Both the position numbers and the translations under genes were made by a program. This document shows, one piece after another, positions 34,164-42,204 of a stretch of DNA of 64,000 nt; positions within the stretch are counted from its first letter, which is position 1, and each line of letters opens with the position of its first letter. The DNA is from Bin87 sp963666865 (GTDB lineage Bacteria; Chloroflexota; Dehalococcoidia; Lucifugimonadales; UBA3495), in the NCBI GenBank assembly GCA_963666865.1, contig OY763072.1, positions 1,178,001-1,242,000 of the forward strand, given 5' to 3'. The notes beneath the pieces are model-generated. The model was not told the origin of the DNA. It made no database searches and saw only the letters and a list, made by a program, of their open reading frames with translations.

Positions 34164-34195
34164 GCAAATCTGAATGCAAGCGACACGATTGCCGG

Positions 34196-35440
34196 CTAGT
34201 CGCCGGCAGCAGCCAGCGCGCCGGCTGCCTGTTTCAGGGTTTCGGCCTTGTCGGTGCGCTCCCAGGGGAGGTCAAGGTCGGCGCGGCCAAAGTGGCCGTA
34301 GGCGGCCGTCTTGCGGTAGATGGGACGGCGCAGGTCCAGGTCTTCGATGATGGCGCCGGGGCGCAGGTCGAAGTGCTCGCGGACCAGTTCCTCGATGCGC
34401 TCGTTGGGGATGTGGTTGGTGTCGAAGGTCTCGATGGCAACGGAAGTGGGTTCAGCCACGCCGATGGCGTAGGAGACGAGCACCTCCAGCCGGTCGGCGA
34501 AACCGGCGGCAACCAGGTTCTTGGCCACGTAACGGGCCGCGTAAGCGCCGGAGCGGTCAACCTTGGTCGGGTCCTTGCCGGAGAAGGCGCCGCCGCCGTG
34601 CCGGGCGATGCCGCCGTAGGTGTCCACCAGAATCTTGCGGCCGGTGAGGCCAGTGTCGCCCTGGGGGCCGCCGACGACGAACCAGCCGCTGGGGTTGACG
34701 AAGATCTTGGTGTCTTCGTCCAAGAGGTCGGCGGGAACGATGGGCTTGATCACGTGCTCGAGAACGTCGCCATGGATCCTTTCTCTGAAAGCGGCGCGGT
34801 CGTCGGTGTCGTCGTGCTGGCTGCTGACTACGACAGCATCCACGCGGTGGGGCTTGCCATAGCGGTATTCCACGGTGACCTGGGACTTACCGTCGGGGCC
34901 GAGGTAGGGAATCGTGCCGTCTTTGCGGACGGCGGCGAGGCGCTCCACCAGGCGGTGAGACAGGTCAACGGTGAGGGGCATGAGGCCGTCGGTCTCGTTG
35001 CAGGCGAAGCCGACCATCATGCCCTGGTCGCCGGCGCCGGTGGCGCGGCGGGCGTCGGCAGCGGCGGCGCCGTTGGCGCGGGCTTCCAGCGCGGTGCTGA
35101 CGCCGGCGTTGATGTCGGGGGACTGCTGGCTGGCGTTGGCGATGATGCCGCAGGAATGGCCGTCGATGCCGTATTTCAGGTCGGTGTAGCCGATTTCCAG
35201 CAGCGTCTTGCGGGTGATGGCGTCAAAGTCCAGCTCGGCCTGGGTGGTGATTTCGCCGGTGACCATGACCAGGTTCTTGCCGGCGACGGTCTCGCAGGCG
35301 ACGCGGCTCATGGGGTCGACGGTGAAGGCAGCGTCCAGCACGGCGTCGGAAATCTGGTCGCACACCTTGTCGGGGTGCCCTTCAGTAACCGACTCGGAAG
35401 TGAGCAGGTACTTGGGCGAGGTCATGAATTGGATTGGCAT
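34196..35440 (-). CDS. metK: S-adenosylmethionine synthetase
   Basis: A 414-residue enzyme making SAM from methionine and ATP. SESVTEGHPDKVCDQISDAVLD holds the ATP-binding start; GAGDQGMMVGFACNET, GGPQGDTGLTGRKI and the P-loop-like GGGAFSGKDPTKVDRS are intact. GGAGGAACC stands ahead of ATG 35440. It is the last gene of the minus-strand SAM-cycle block, and a hairpin terminator follows. Confidence 0.97.
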   Translation of the reverse strand: MPIQFMTSPKYLLTSESVTEGHPDKVCDQISDAVLDAAFTVDPMSRVACETVAGKNLVMVTGEITTQAELDFDAITRKTLLEIGYTDLKYGIDGHSCGIIANASQQSPDINAGVSTALEARANGAAAADARRATGAGDQGMMVGFACNETDGLMPLTVDLSHRLVERLAAVRKDGTIPYLGPDGKSQVTVEYRYGKPHRVDAVVVSSQHDDTDDRAAFRERIHGDVLEHVIKPIVPADLLDEDTKIFVNPSGWFVVGGPQGDTGLTGRKILVDTYGGIARHGGGAFSGKDPTKVDRSGAYAARYVAKNLVAAGFADRLEVLVSYAIGVAEPTSVAIETFDTNHIPNERIEELVREHFDLRPGAIIEDLDLRRPIYRKTAAYGHFGRADLDLPWERTDKAETLKQAAGALAAAGD

Positions 35441-35476
35441 TGTTAGGTTCCTCCGGGGTTCGTAACGGTCTGGTGG

Positions 35477-35504
35477 GTAGGGGCGAATAATTATTCGCCC
35501 CTAC
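35477..35504. repeat. Family B palindrome between ahcY and metK
   Basis: A perfect 28-bp palindrome: arm GTAGGGGCGAATAA and its complement. It lies in the 84-base gap between two genes likely to share a transcript. Confidence 0.8.
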
Positions 35505-35524
35505 GTGCAATCGTTTGCCGAGGG

Positions 35525-36796
35525 CTAGGTGCCTTCTTCCCAGCTTTCGTTGTAGGCGGTCTGTTCCGCCGTCAGAGTGTCGATGTGGATGCCCATGGTT
35601 TCCAGCTTGAGACGGCCCACCTCGGCGTCAATCTCTCTCGGCACTACGTGAACGCCGGTGCCGAGTTGGCCGTGCTGCTTGACCAGGTACTCGGCGCAGA
35701 GGGCCTGGTTGGCGAAGCTCATGTCCATGACGGCGGAGGGGTGGCCCTCGGCGGCGGCCAGGTTGATGAGGCGGCCCTCGCCCAGCAGGTAGATGCGGCG
35801 GCCGTCGGTGGTCTGGTATTCCTCAACGAAGGGTCGGACTTCCCGGTGGCTGATGGACATGGCTTCCAGCGCGGGGATGTCGATCTCCACGTTGAAGTGG
35901 CCGCTGTTGGCGACGATCGCGCCGTCGGGCATGACTTCCAGGTGCTCCTTGCCGATGACGTGCCAGCCGCCGGACACGGTGATGAACACCTCGCCCTGTT
36001 TGGCGGCCTCGACGCCGGGCATAACCTGGAACCCGTCCATGACGGCCTCCAGGGCGCGCACCGGGTTGACCTCGGTGACGATGACGTGGGCGCCCATGCC
36101 GCGGGCGCGGGAGGCGACGCCCCGACCGCACCAGCCGTAGCCGCCCACCACGACGCGGCGGCCGGCCCACAGGATGTTGGTGGCGCGGGTGATGCCGTCC
36201 AGGGTGCTCTGGCCGGTGCCGTAGCGGTTGTCGAAGAAGTGCTTGGTCTCGGCCTCGTTGACGGCGATGATGGGATACTTCAGCTGGCCGTCGGCGGCCA
36301 TGGCGGTGAGGCGCACCACGCCGGTGGTGGTTTCCTCGGTGCCGGCGATGACGTTGGAGAGCAGGTCGGTGCGCTCCCGGTGCAGGACGCCCACCAGGTC
36401 GGCACCGTCGTCCATGGTCACCATGGGAGCGTGGTCCAGGGCGGCGTTGATGTGCTGGTAATAGGTCTCGTTGTCCTCGCCCTTGATGGCGTAGGTGGGA
36501 ATGCCGTACTCCTGCACCAGGGCGGCGGCGGTTTCATCCTGGGTGCTGAGGGGGTTGCTGGCGCAGAGCACCAGGTCGGCGCCGCCGGCCTTCAGCGCGA
36601 TGGCCAGGTTGGCGGTCTCGGTGGTCACGTGCAGGCAGGCGGCCATGCGCACGCCGGCCAGGGGCTGCTCCCGGCTGAAGCGTTCCGTGATGGAATTGAC
36701 GACGGGCATCTCCCGCCCGGCCCAGCGGATGCGGTCCACGCCGGCGCTGGCCAGGGAAAGGTCTTTCACGTCGCCTTTGGTTTTCTGAACAGTCAA
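35525..36796 (-). CDS. ahcY: S-adenosylhomocysteine hydrolase
   Basis: A 423-residue enzyme splitting SAH into homocysteine and adenosine. The NAD-binding loop GYGWCGRGVASRARGMG, ASNPLSTQDE and NSGHFNVEID are diagnostic. The short form, without the extra segment of proteobacterial enzymes, is seen. TTG 36796 after GAGAGG is the likely start; the frame upstream adds 15 residues without family likeness. It works directly with metK next door. Confidence 0.95.
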   Translation of the reverse strand: MTVQKTKGDVKDLSLASAGVDRIRWAGREMPVVNSITERFSREQPLAGVRMAACLHVTTETANLAIALKAGGADLVLCASNPLSTQDETAAALVQEYGIPTYAIKGEDNETYYQHINAALDHAPMVTMDDGADLVGVLHRERTDLLSNVIAGTEETTTGVVRLTAMAADGQLKYPIIAVNEAETKHFFDNRYGTGQSTLDGITRATNILWAGRRVVVGGYGWCGRGVASRARGMGAHVIVTEVNPVRALEAVMDGFQVMPGVEAAKQGEVFITVSGGWHVIGKEHLEVMPDGAIVANSGHFNVEIDIPALEAMSISHREVRPFVEEYQTTDGRRIYLLGEGRLINLAAAEGHPSAVMDMSFANQALCAEYLVKQHGQLGTGVHVVPREIDAEVGRLKLETMGIHIDTLTAEQTAYNESWEEGT

Positions 36797-36835
36797 ATCG
36801 TTGTACCTCTCATTTTGTTGGTGTCTCACCCTAAC

Positions 36836-36936
36836 CGTCATTCCCGCGAAAGCGGGAATCCAGTTTAAGGGTTAATACGGGCCAATTCTGCTGTGGCAGC
36901 GATTTTCTGGGTTCCTGCTTTCGCAGAAACGACGGG
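36836..36936. repeat. Two family A repeats upstream of ahcY
   Basis: An inverted unit at 36836-36863 (CGTCATTCCCGCGAAAGCGG and on) and a diverged unit at 36908-36936 (GGGTTCCTGCTTTCGCAGAA and on). Confidence 0.7.
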
Positions 36937-36961
36937 ATAGTTTCGAAATTGTCAATGAGCT

Positions 36962-37075
36962 CTAATGCGCCAGGCGGGACATGGCAAGGACTTCCAGCAA
37001 TCGCTCGATGAAAGAGCCCCGGTTGCCCGTGCCGTTGAAGACGGCCGCGTTGAAGTCTTGCGGGCGCCTGGTCAG
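36962..37075 (-). other. Unexplained open segment directly after the rhodanese stop
   Basis: In the frame of the rhodanese gene, 37 codons follow its TAA before a TAG. The peptide (with DFNAAVFNGTGNRGSFIERL and LEVLAMSRLAH) has ordinary amino acid use. It may be the tail of a lost gene, or of a longer rhodanese cut by a nonsense change. I do not recognise it. Confidence 0.3.
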
Positions 37076-37435
37076 TTACGGATCGTCGCCGTAGGACGTG
37101 GGGTTGCCGGCGGCGATCCAGGACGGGGTGCCGTCGTCAACGTTGTAGAGCATCTCGGAGTCGTAGCCCATGGCGGCGGCCAGTTCGCAGGCCAGCCCGC
37201 TGCGGACGCCGGCGGCGCAGATGAAGAGGAGTTTCTTGTCCTCAGGCACTTCGTCCATCCGACCGGCCAGATCGTCAACGTTGATGTGGATGGCGCCGGT
37301 GGCGTGTCCGGTGACCCATTCGTCATCGCGGCGCACGTCCACCACCACCGTATTTTCCGGATCGGCTTGCAGAATTTGCAGAGCTTCCGGGGAATCGACC
37401 CGGTAGTAGGGTTCTCCGGGGTTTTGGCGTGGCAT
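37076..37435 (-). CDS. Rhodanese-like sulfurtransferase domain protein
   Basis: A 119-residue single rhodanese domain. The persulfide-carrying Cys lies in the loop ICAAGVRSG (CxxGxR type), and DVRRDDEWVTGHATGAIHIN is the usual front motif. AGGAGGT stands directly ahead of the start. It sits between mtnP and ahcY in the SAM-cycle block, so a role in sulfur transfer tied to that cycle is plausible but unproven. Confidence 0.9.
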   Translation of the reverse strand: MPRQNPGEPYYRVDSPEALQILQADPENTVVVDVRRDDEWVTGHATGAIHINVDDLAGRMDEVPEDKKLLFICAAGVRSGLACELAAAMGYDSEMLYNVDDGTPSWIAAGNPTSYGDDP

Positions 37436-37461
37436 TGAGTTACCTCCTATGCAATCAGGCT

Positions 37462-37512
37462 CTGGATTCCGGCTTTCGCCGGAATGACGGGGACTAGGGG
37501 GAATGACGGGGG
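37462..37512. repeat. Family A repeat between mtnP and the rhodanese gene
   Basis: CTGGATTCCGGCTTTCGCCG with GAATGACGGGG, then a second GAATGACGGGGGC half unit directly at the mtnP stop. Confidence 0.75.
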
Positions 37513-38406
37513 CTAGGGGTTTGTCGTTGGCAGCGGGTCTAGATGGGAGCCGGCGATGGGATGGAGCCGGCGGTAGGCCGCTTCGGAAATTCGTTTGCGG
37601 TCGGTGATGATGGCGTTGGTGAGGGCCGTCTGGCAGTCGCACGGACCCAGCGCGGCCAGCTCGGGCATGATGTGGCGCAGGATGATGCGGCTGTTGGCTA
37701 CGTTGGCCACCAGGTTCTCCACCACCATCTCCACCGTCACGTCGTCGTGGTCGGGATGCCAGCAGTCGTAGTCGGTGACCCACGCCATCACGGCGTAGCA
37801 GATCTCAGCCTCCCGGGCCAGCTTGGCCTCGGGCAGCGTGGTCATGCCGATGATGTCGCCGCCCCAGGCGCGGTACATGTTCGACTCGGCGCGGGTGGAG
37901 AAGGCCGGCCCTTCCATCACCACCAGCGTGCCACCCTGGTGCGTGGGGATGCCCTGTCCCGTCCCGCCGTCAACGAGCACGGCGCTCATCTCCGGGCAGA
38001 AGGGATCGGCGAAGGATATGTGCGCCACCACGCCGTCCTCGAAGAACGTGCTGTCGCGCCGCCGCGTCCGGTCGATGAGCTGGTCCGGAACCACCATGTG
38101 CTGCGGCTCGTAGTCCGCTTGCAGGCTTCCCACCGCGCTCACCGACACGATTTGCTTCACCCCCAGGGTCTTCAGCGCGTAGATGTTGGCCCGGAAGGGC
38201 AACTCGGTCGGGTTCACCCGGTGCCCCCGGCCGTGGCGGGGCAGGAAGGCCACGGGCACATCCAGCAGTTCGCCCACGGTGATGACATCGCTGGGCTTCC
38301 CGTAGGGCGTGTCAATATCCACCACGGCGGTTTCGGCGAAACCCTGGATTTCATAGAGGCCGCTCCCGCCGATGATGGCGATTTCAGCTTGGGGATGGTC
38401 GGGCAT
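37513..38406 (-). CDS. mtnP: S-methyl-5'-thioadenosine phosphorylase
   Basis: A 297-residue purine-nucleoside phosphorylase-family enzyme, which splits methylthioadenosine into adenine and methylthioribose-1-phosphate. IIGGSGLYEI, LPRHGRGHR, VSAVGSLQ, EGPAFSTRAES and GMTTLPEAKLAREAEICYA are the phosphate and substrate motifs. Its product feeds mtnA, encoded two genes upstream in the same block. Confidence 0.94.
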   Translation of the reverse strand: MPDHPQAEIAIIGGSGLYEIQGFAETAVVDIDTPYGKPSDVITVGELLDVPVAFLPRHGRGHRVNPTELPFRANIYALKTLGVKQIVSVSAVGSLQADYEPQHMVVPDQLIDRTRRRDSTFFEDGVVAHISFADPFCPEMSAVLVDGGTGQGIPTHQGGTLVVMEGPAFSTRAESNMYRAWGGDIIGMTTLPEAKLAREAEICYAVMAWVTDYDCWHPDHDDVTVEMVVENLVANVANSRIILRHIMPELAALGPCDCQTALTNAIITDRKRISEAAYRRLHPIAGSHLDPLPTTNP

Positions 38407-38467
38407 CGAAGTGGGTATCCTTTTAATTGGACTGGAATCGGCGAGTTGCAGGGGCGACCGTGGGGTT

Positions 38468-38495
38468 GTAGGGGCGAATGATTATTCGTCCCTAC
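38468..38495. repeat. Family B palindrome at the end of the arylsulfotransferase-like gene
   Basis: Arm GTAGGGGCGAATGA then TTATTCGTCCCTAC. On the minus strand its GTAGGG end provides the TAG stop of the gene at 38492-39658. Confidence 0.8.
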
Positions 38496-39658
38496 GGGCG
38501 TAGCTGTGGTATCTGCTCCGGCAGGTAGTGGGTGGAGCGGAAGACGCTGTTGACCACAAAGCCCTGTTCGTTGGACGCGAAGTGGGGGTTGATGTACTCC
38601 CAGACCACCTCGCCGGCGGGCGTCACCTGGAAGATGCGCCCGGGTTGGCCCTCGGTGATCAGCGTGTTGCCGTTGGGCAGGCGGCGCGCGCCGGAGATGT
38701 ACGCGCTGAAGAAGTTGAAGGGCGGATTGTCCCGGTACTCCCAGACGATTTCGTTGGTGGACGGGTCAACCTCGATGACGCGGGAGGCCGGCAGCGGGTT
38801 GTGGCGGCTATGTGAGCCGTTGTCATAGATCAGGACGTTGCCGTTGACCAGCAGCGACGGGTCGTGCTGCTGCGCCAGCACGTCGTCGCTGATTTGCCAC
38901 GTAATCACGCCGCTGGCCTTGTCGATAATGCCGACGGTGGAGATGTTGCGGAAGCTGAACATCACCGCGTCACCGGCGGGTTCCTGGATTCCGGCTTCCG
39001 CCGGAATGACAGATGAGAAAGCCGGAATGACGCTGGATGCAGCGGGCAGGGGGACGACGGTGTTGCCGTGGCTCCACTCGTCGCGCAGGTCGTTGAAAGT
39101 GATGACGTGAGAGTTCTCGTCCAGGTGCTCGGCGGCGTGCCACTCCCAGACGCGGTTGCCGGCGGCATCCACTTCCACCAGGACGTCCGCCCACATTCCG
39201 CCGGCGTCGGTGCCGGGCTGTCCGCCCTTGATTCGGGCGGCTTGGGCATCGTCCATCCGCTCCACCGTCATGTACAGGCAGCCGCCCGATTCGGTGCGCC
39301 GCGCGTCGTGGTGGTGGTAGGGGTCCCGGTGTTCCCAGAGGATGTTGCCGTCCCAGTCGGCCTCCAGCATGATGCCGCCCTTGAAACGCTTCATCGCCTC
39401 GAAGATGTCCCAACCGCCGTCATCGCGCACCTTGCCGCCGTAGAACAGGTTTCCGTTGGGCAGCAGGTAGCCGTACAGGCCCGGCGGATAGGGCATCTGC
39501 CACTGGTGGGCCACCTGACCGTTGATGTCCAGCAGGTACACCTCGCCGTTGCCGGACAGGGGCGCGTAGAGGGTATAGCCGGGGCAGGCTTGCTGCGGGT
39601 CGCAGGCGGTGAGGCCCGTGCGGGCGATGCGGCGGCGGGTTTGTTGGTCGATGGTCAT
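38492..39658 (-). CDS. Arylsulfotransferase (ASST)-like beta-propeller protein
   Basis: A 388-residue protein built from repeated blade-like units with Trp and Asn/Gly turns (GNLFYGGK, GNILWEHRDPYHHHDA, GNRVWEWHAAEHL, NEIVWEYRD, GEVVWEYINPH). This matches the ASST/arylsulfotransferase family, whose enzymes move sulfate between phenols through a histidine. Conserved His are seen in HHHDA and DEWSHGN. No signal peptide is seen, so it may be cytoplasmic. A family A repeat is embedded in frame (residues ~209-226, reading VIPAEAGIQ). The stop is supplied by a family B palindrome. It lies between mtnA and mtnP. Confidence 0.75.
   Translation of the reverse strand: MTIDQQTRRRIARTGLTACDPQQACPGYTLYAPLSGNGEVYLLDINGQVAHQWQMPYPPGLYGYLLPNGNLFYGGKVRDDGGWDIFEAMKRFKGGIMLEADWDGNILWEHRDPYHHHDARRTESGGCLYMTVERMDDAQAARIKGGQPGTDAGGMWADVLVEVDAAGNRVWEWHAAEHLDENSHVITFNDLRDEWSHGNTVVPLPAASSVIPAFSSVIPAEAGIQEPAGDAVMFSFRNISTVGIIDKASGVITWQISDDVLAQQHDPSLLVNGNVLIYDNGSHSRHNPLPASRVIEVDPSTNEIVWEYRDNPPFNFFSAYISGARRLPNGNTLITEGQPGRIFQVTPAGEVVWEYINPHFASNEQGFVVNSVFRSTHYLPEQIPQLRP
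38983..39032. repeat. Family A repeat inside the arylsulfotransferase-like gene
   Basis: CCTGGATTCCGGCTTCCGCC with GGAATGAC, then a GCCGGAATGACG half unit. Translated on the minus strand it gives the peptide SVIPAFSSVIPAEAGIQ without a stop. Confidence 0.8.
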
Positions 39659-39715
39659 AATTTATTCACATGGATGAACGGGATAAACAGGATTTTTGAT
39701 TTGGGTTTGATGACG

Positions 39716-40759
39716 TTAAGCGGCGTCCACGGCTTGCTGCAGCGATTCGGTATAAGGAGGTCGGCACACCATGGTCTCGGTGACGATGCCGGCGATGTAG
39801 CGGTGGGGCGTTACGTCGAAGGCCGGGTTGTAGGCGGGAGTCCCTTCGGGAGCCGTTGGCGTGCCGCCGTAGCCGGTTACCTCGTGCTGAGGCCGTTCTT
39901 CGATGGCGATGTCGTCGCCGTGGGCGATGGCCAGGTCAACGGTGCTGGTGGGCGCGGCGATGTAGAAGGGGATGCCGTTTTCGTGGGCCAGCACGGCCAG
40001 CGTGTAGGTGCCGATCTTGTTGGCGGTGTCGCCGTTGGCGGCGACGCGGTCGGCGCCGGTGATGACGCAGGAGACTCGGCCCTGGCGCATCAAAACGCCG
40101 GCGGCGGAGTCGGCGATGAGCGTGGCCGGTATGCCCAGCTGCTGGAACTCCCAGGACGTCAACCGCGCTCCCTGCAGCCAGGGCCGCGTCTCGGTGTTAT
40201 AGACGTTGAAGCGTCCGCCGGCTTCCCAGCCGGCGCGGATGACGCCCAGGGCGGTGCCGAAGGCAGACGTTGCCAACGCCCCGGTGTTGCAGTGGGTCAA
40301 CACGCCCTGCCCGTCGGGCGGCATCAGAGCGCGGCCATGCTCGCCGATGCGGCGGTTGATAGCCTCGTCCTCCTCTTGGATGCGCCGGGCCTCGGCTTCC
40401 AACCGGGGCAGGATGCTGCCGGGGTCGGGTTCGGCCTCGGCGACGCGGAGCATCCGGCGCACTGCCCAGCCCAGGTTGACAGCGGTGGGGCGAGCGGCGG
40501 CAATGTGCATCCCAGCCTGCCGCAGCGCGCCGATGAAGTGGTCCCGCTCCCGGGATTGCAGTTCGGCGGCGGCCAGCACCATGGCGTAAGCAGCGGTGAC
40601 GCCGATGGCCGGCGCGCCGCGAACCCGCATATCGGTGATGGCGGCGGCGGCCACGCGATAGTCAGTGATGCTGACGGTGGTGTGCTCGTGGGGCAGGAGC
40701 GTCTGATCAAGCAACTCCAGCCGGGCGCCGGTCCAGTTGATTGGACGAATTTCGGTCAT
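39716..40759 (-). CDS. mtnA: Methylthioribose-1-phosphate isomerase
   Basis: A 347-residue enzyme turning methylthioribose-1-phosphate into methylthioribulose-1-phosphate for methionine salvage. The catalytic Cys is in LTHCNTGALAT and Asp in GADRVAANGDTANKIGTY; RGAPAIG near the start is also diagnostic. It is the first gene behind a SAM-I riboswitch. The ribosome-binding site ahead of ATG 40759 is weak. Confidence 0.95.
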   Translation of the reverse strand: MTEIRPINWTGARLELLDQTLLPHEHTTVSITDYRVAAAAITDMRVRGAPAIGVTAAYAMVLAAAELQSRERDHFIGALRQAGMHIAAARPTAVNLGWAVRRMLRVAEAEPDPGSILPRLEAEARRIQEEDEAINRRIGEHGRALMPPDGQGVLTHCNTGALATSAFGTALGVIRAGWEAGGRFNVYNTETRPWLQGARLTSWEFQQLGIPATLIADSAAGVLMRQGRVSCVITGADRVAANGDTANKIGTYTLAVLAHENGIPFYIAAPTSTVDLAIAHGDDIAIEERPQHEVTGYGGTPTAPEGTPAYNPAFDVTPHRYIAGIVTETMVCRPPYTESLQQAVDAA

Positions 40760-40849
40760 AAACAAGCCGCAATTTTGGAGGCCCGCCGGAGCGGACGGTT
40801 GACGCTGCTTACAGACGCAGGGGGCGGCTATTCCGGGTTGAGTTGGGGC

Positions 40850-40882
40850 AAAAAGGAAGGCTCACCCGATATTGGGAGAGCC
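40850..40882 (-). terminator. Intrinsic terminator of the SAM-I riboswitch
   Basis: On the minus strand GGCTCTCCC and GGGTGAGCC pair around AATATC, followed by TTCCTTTTT. It lies just after the aptamer and about 90 bases ahead of mtnA. This is the expected SAM-dependent off-switch. Confidence 0.8.
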
Positions 40883-40898
40883 CAACAACACAGTCCTC

Positions 40899-41038
40899 CC
40901 CTCATCTTTCGTCACACCGTCGATATGGCGCGCCATTGCGCCGGTTCGCGGGACGCCGGATTTAGCACCTCATCCCGCGGGGTGAGCGGGATAGGTTGCC
41001 AGGCTTCACAGGGCCGTTCCCTCCGCCTGTCTGAATAA
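40899..41038 (-). promoter_or_regulatory. SAM-I (S-box) riboswitch upstream of mtnA
   Basis: On the minus strand the segment starts CTTATTCAGACAGGCGGAGG, continues GAACGGCCCTGTGAAGCC and TGGCAACC, and later has GAGGTGCTAAATCC and GAAAGATGAG. These are the conserved pieces of the S-box aptamer: P1 with the kink-turn side, GGCCC..UGAA, CGGCAACC-type pseudoknot partner, GGUGCUAAUUCC and the closing GAAAGAUGAG. A terminator follows, so binding SAM should stop transcription of mtnA and genes behind it. Confidence 0.93.
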
Positions 41039-41075
41039 GGGTTCCAGCAGCGTATCCAGTTTTTAACTGCCATTA

Positions 41076-41104
41076 ATGCTACCTGCCGGGCTTGAATATG
41101 TCAA
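41076..41104 (-). promoter_or_regulatory. Promoter of the SAM-I riboswitch/mtnA transcript
   Basis: Minus strand TTGACA (41104-41099), 17-base spacer, TAGCAT (41081-41076). The transcript would start around 41069, some 30 bases ahead of the aptamer. Confidence 0.75.
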
Positions 41105-41245
41105 GGAGACAAGTATGCGCCGACGGTTCCCGGCGCAGCTGCGGGGTATTTCGGCGCTCGTATTGGTTTTGGTGAGCGAAATATGGCAATCCCATAGCGA
41201 TCTCCCTGATATACTGCCCCGACCGACTTACGGAGATTGATTCCC

Positions 41246-42100
41246 ATGCACGCACTTAACCGCCACGCCGTCCTTGCCATCACTGCGCTTGCCTTCGTCG
41301 CTGTGGTGATTGCCGCCATCGCCTGCGCTGGGCCGGCCGCGGAGCCGACGGCATCCCAGCCGGCCGCACCGCAACCAACGGCTATGCCCGCGGCCACGTC
41401 TGCGCCGCCGGCGACCAACACGCCCGTCCCGCCTCTGCCCACCAACACGCCGGAGCCTCCGGCCCAAGCGCCGGCCGAGACTACCGCTGCTCCCGAACCC
41501 ACCAACACCCCGGTTCCGCCAACGGAAGCGCCAGTCAGCAGCAGCGGCGGCGGGACGGTTTTCCGCCTTGGGGAGGGCACCATCGCCCGCTACAGGGTGG
41601 AGGAAGTGCTGGCCAGCACCGGGTTCAAGATAGCCATCGGGGAAACCGCCGATGTAGCGGGCACGGTTGTTTTTGCCGCCGATGGGAGCGTGGTTGCCGA
41701 CGAGAGCCGCATCGCAGTGCAGGCCGCCACGCTGCGGACGGACAGCAACCGGCGGGACGGCTACGTGCGGAACCGCACCCTGGAGACGGATAATTGGCCT
41801 GAAGTAGTGTTCGTGCCGAGGTCCTTTGACGGGCTGCCCGTGCCCATCAGCGACGCCAACGGACCGGCGGAGTTCACCATCACCGGGGACTTGACGGTGC
41901 GCGATCAGACGCGGGAAGTAACCTGGGATGCTGCCGCCGAGTTCGCCGGAGACGGGACTGTCACCGGCTCGGCCAGCGTCGAATTTACCTTCGACGACTT
42001 CGGGATGGACAAGCCCCGGGTGGCCATCGTGGTGAGCGTGGAGGACACCATCCGACTGGAACTTGACTTTGTGGGAACGATGGCTATCGCCCAGCCATGA
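41246..42100 (+). CDS. YceI-like domain lipoprotein
   Basis: A 284-residue secreted lipoprotein. A signal peptide ends at the lipobox AIAC (Cys near residue 27). About 75 residues rich in Pro, Thr and Ala (PTNTPEPP-type) form a spacer, as often in Chloroflexota surface proteins. The rest is a YceI-like lipocalin fold: RVEEVLASTGF, VRNRTLETDNWPEVVFV, GDLTVRDQTREVTWD and ASVEFTFDDFGM. YceI proteins bind isoprenoid-like lipids. A TATACT -10-like box is at 41210-41215. Confidence 0.88.
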   Translation: MHALNRHAVLAITALAFVAVVIAAIACAGPAAEPTASQPAAPQPTAMPAATSAPPATNTPVPPLPTNTPEPPAQAPAETTAAPEPTNTPVPPTEAPVSSSGGGTVFRLGEGTIARYRVEEVLASTGFKIAIGETADVAGTVVFAADGSVVADESRIAVQAATLRTDSNRRDGYVRNRTLETDNWPEVVFVPRSFDGLPVPISDANGPAEFTITGDLTVRDQTREVTWDAAAEFAGDGTVTGSASVEFTFDDFGMDKPRVAIVVSVEDTIRLELDFVGTMAIAQP

Positions 42101-42114
42101 TAATCGTCAACGAT

Positions 42115-42142
42115 GTAGGGGCGAATAATTATTCGCCCCTAC
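42115..42142. repeat. Family B palindrome
   Basis: A perfect 28-bp palindrome, arm GTAGGGGCGAATAA, 14 bases after the YceI gene and near the convergent M24 gene end. Confidence 0.8.
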
Positions 42143-42161
42143 GGTGGGTTGCATGGGTTGC

Positions 42162-42190
42162 GTAGGGGCGGGTTTCAAACCCGCCCCTAC
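42162..42190. repeat. Family B palindrome, variant centre
   Basis: Arm GTAGGGGCGGGTTT, one central base, then AAACCCGCCCCTAC. The ends are as in family B but the centre differs, as at 2185-2212. Confidence 0.75.
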
Positions 42191-42204
42191 AATGGTTGCC
42201 ATGG

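Noticed and set aside
35441..35524. A second SAM or SAH riboswitch directly ahead of metK, or ahead of ahcY (36797-36960)
   Set aside because: Only family A and B repeats are found; none of the S-box, SAM-II or SAH conserved segments is visible.
39068..41038. 656-codon open frame on the + strand opposite mtnA and the ASST-like gene
   Set aside because: Composition is Gly/Val/Arg/His-rich as expected for an antisense frame in GC-rich DNA, and it runs through the riboswitch region.
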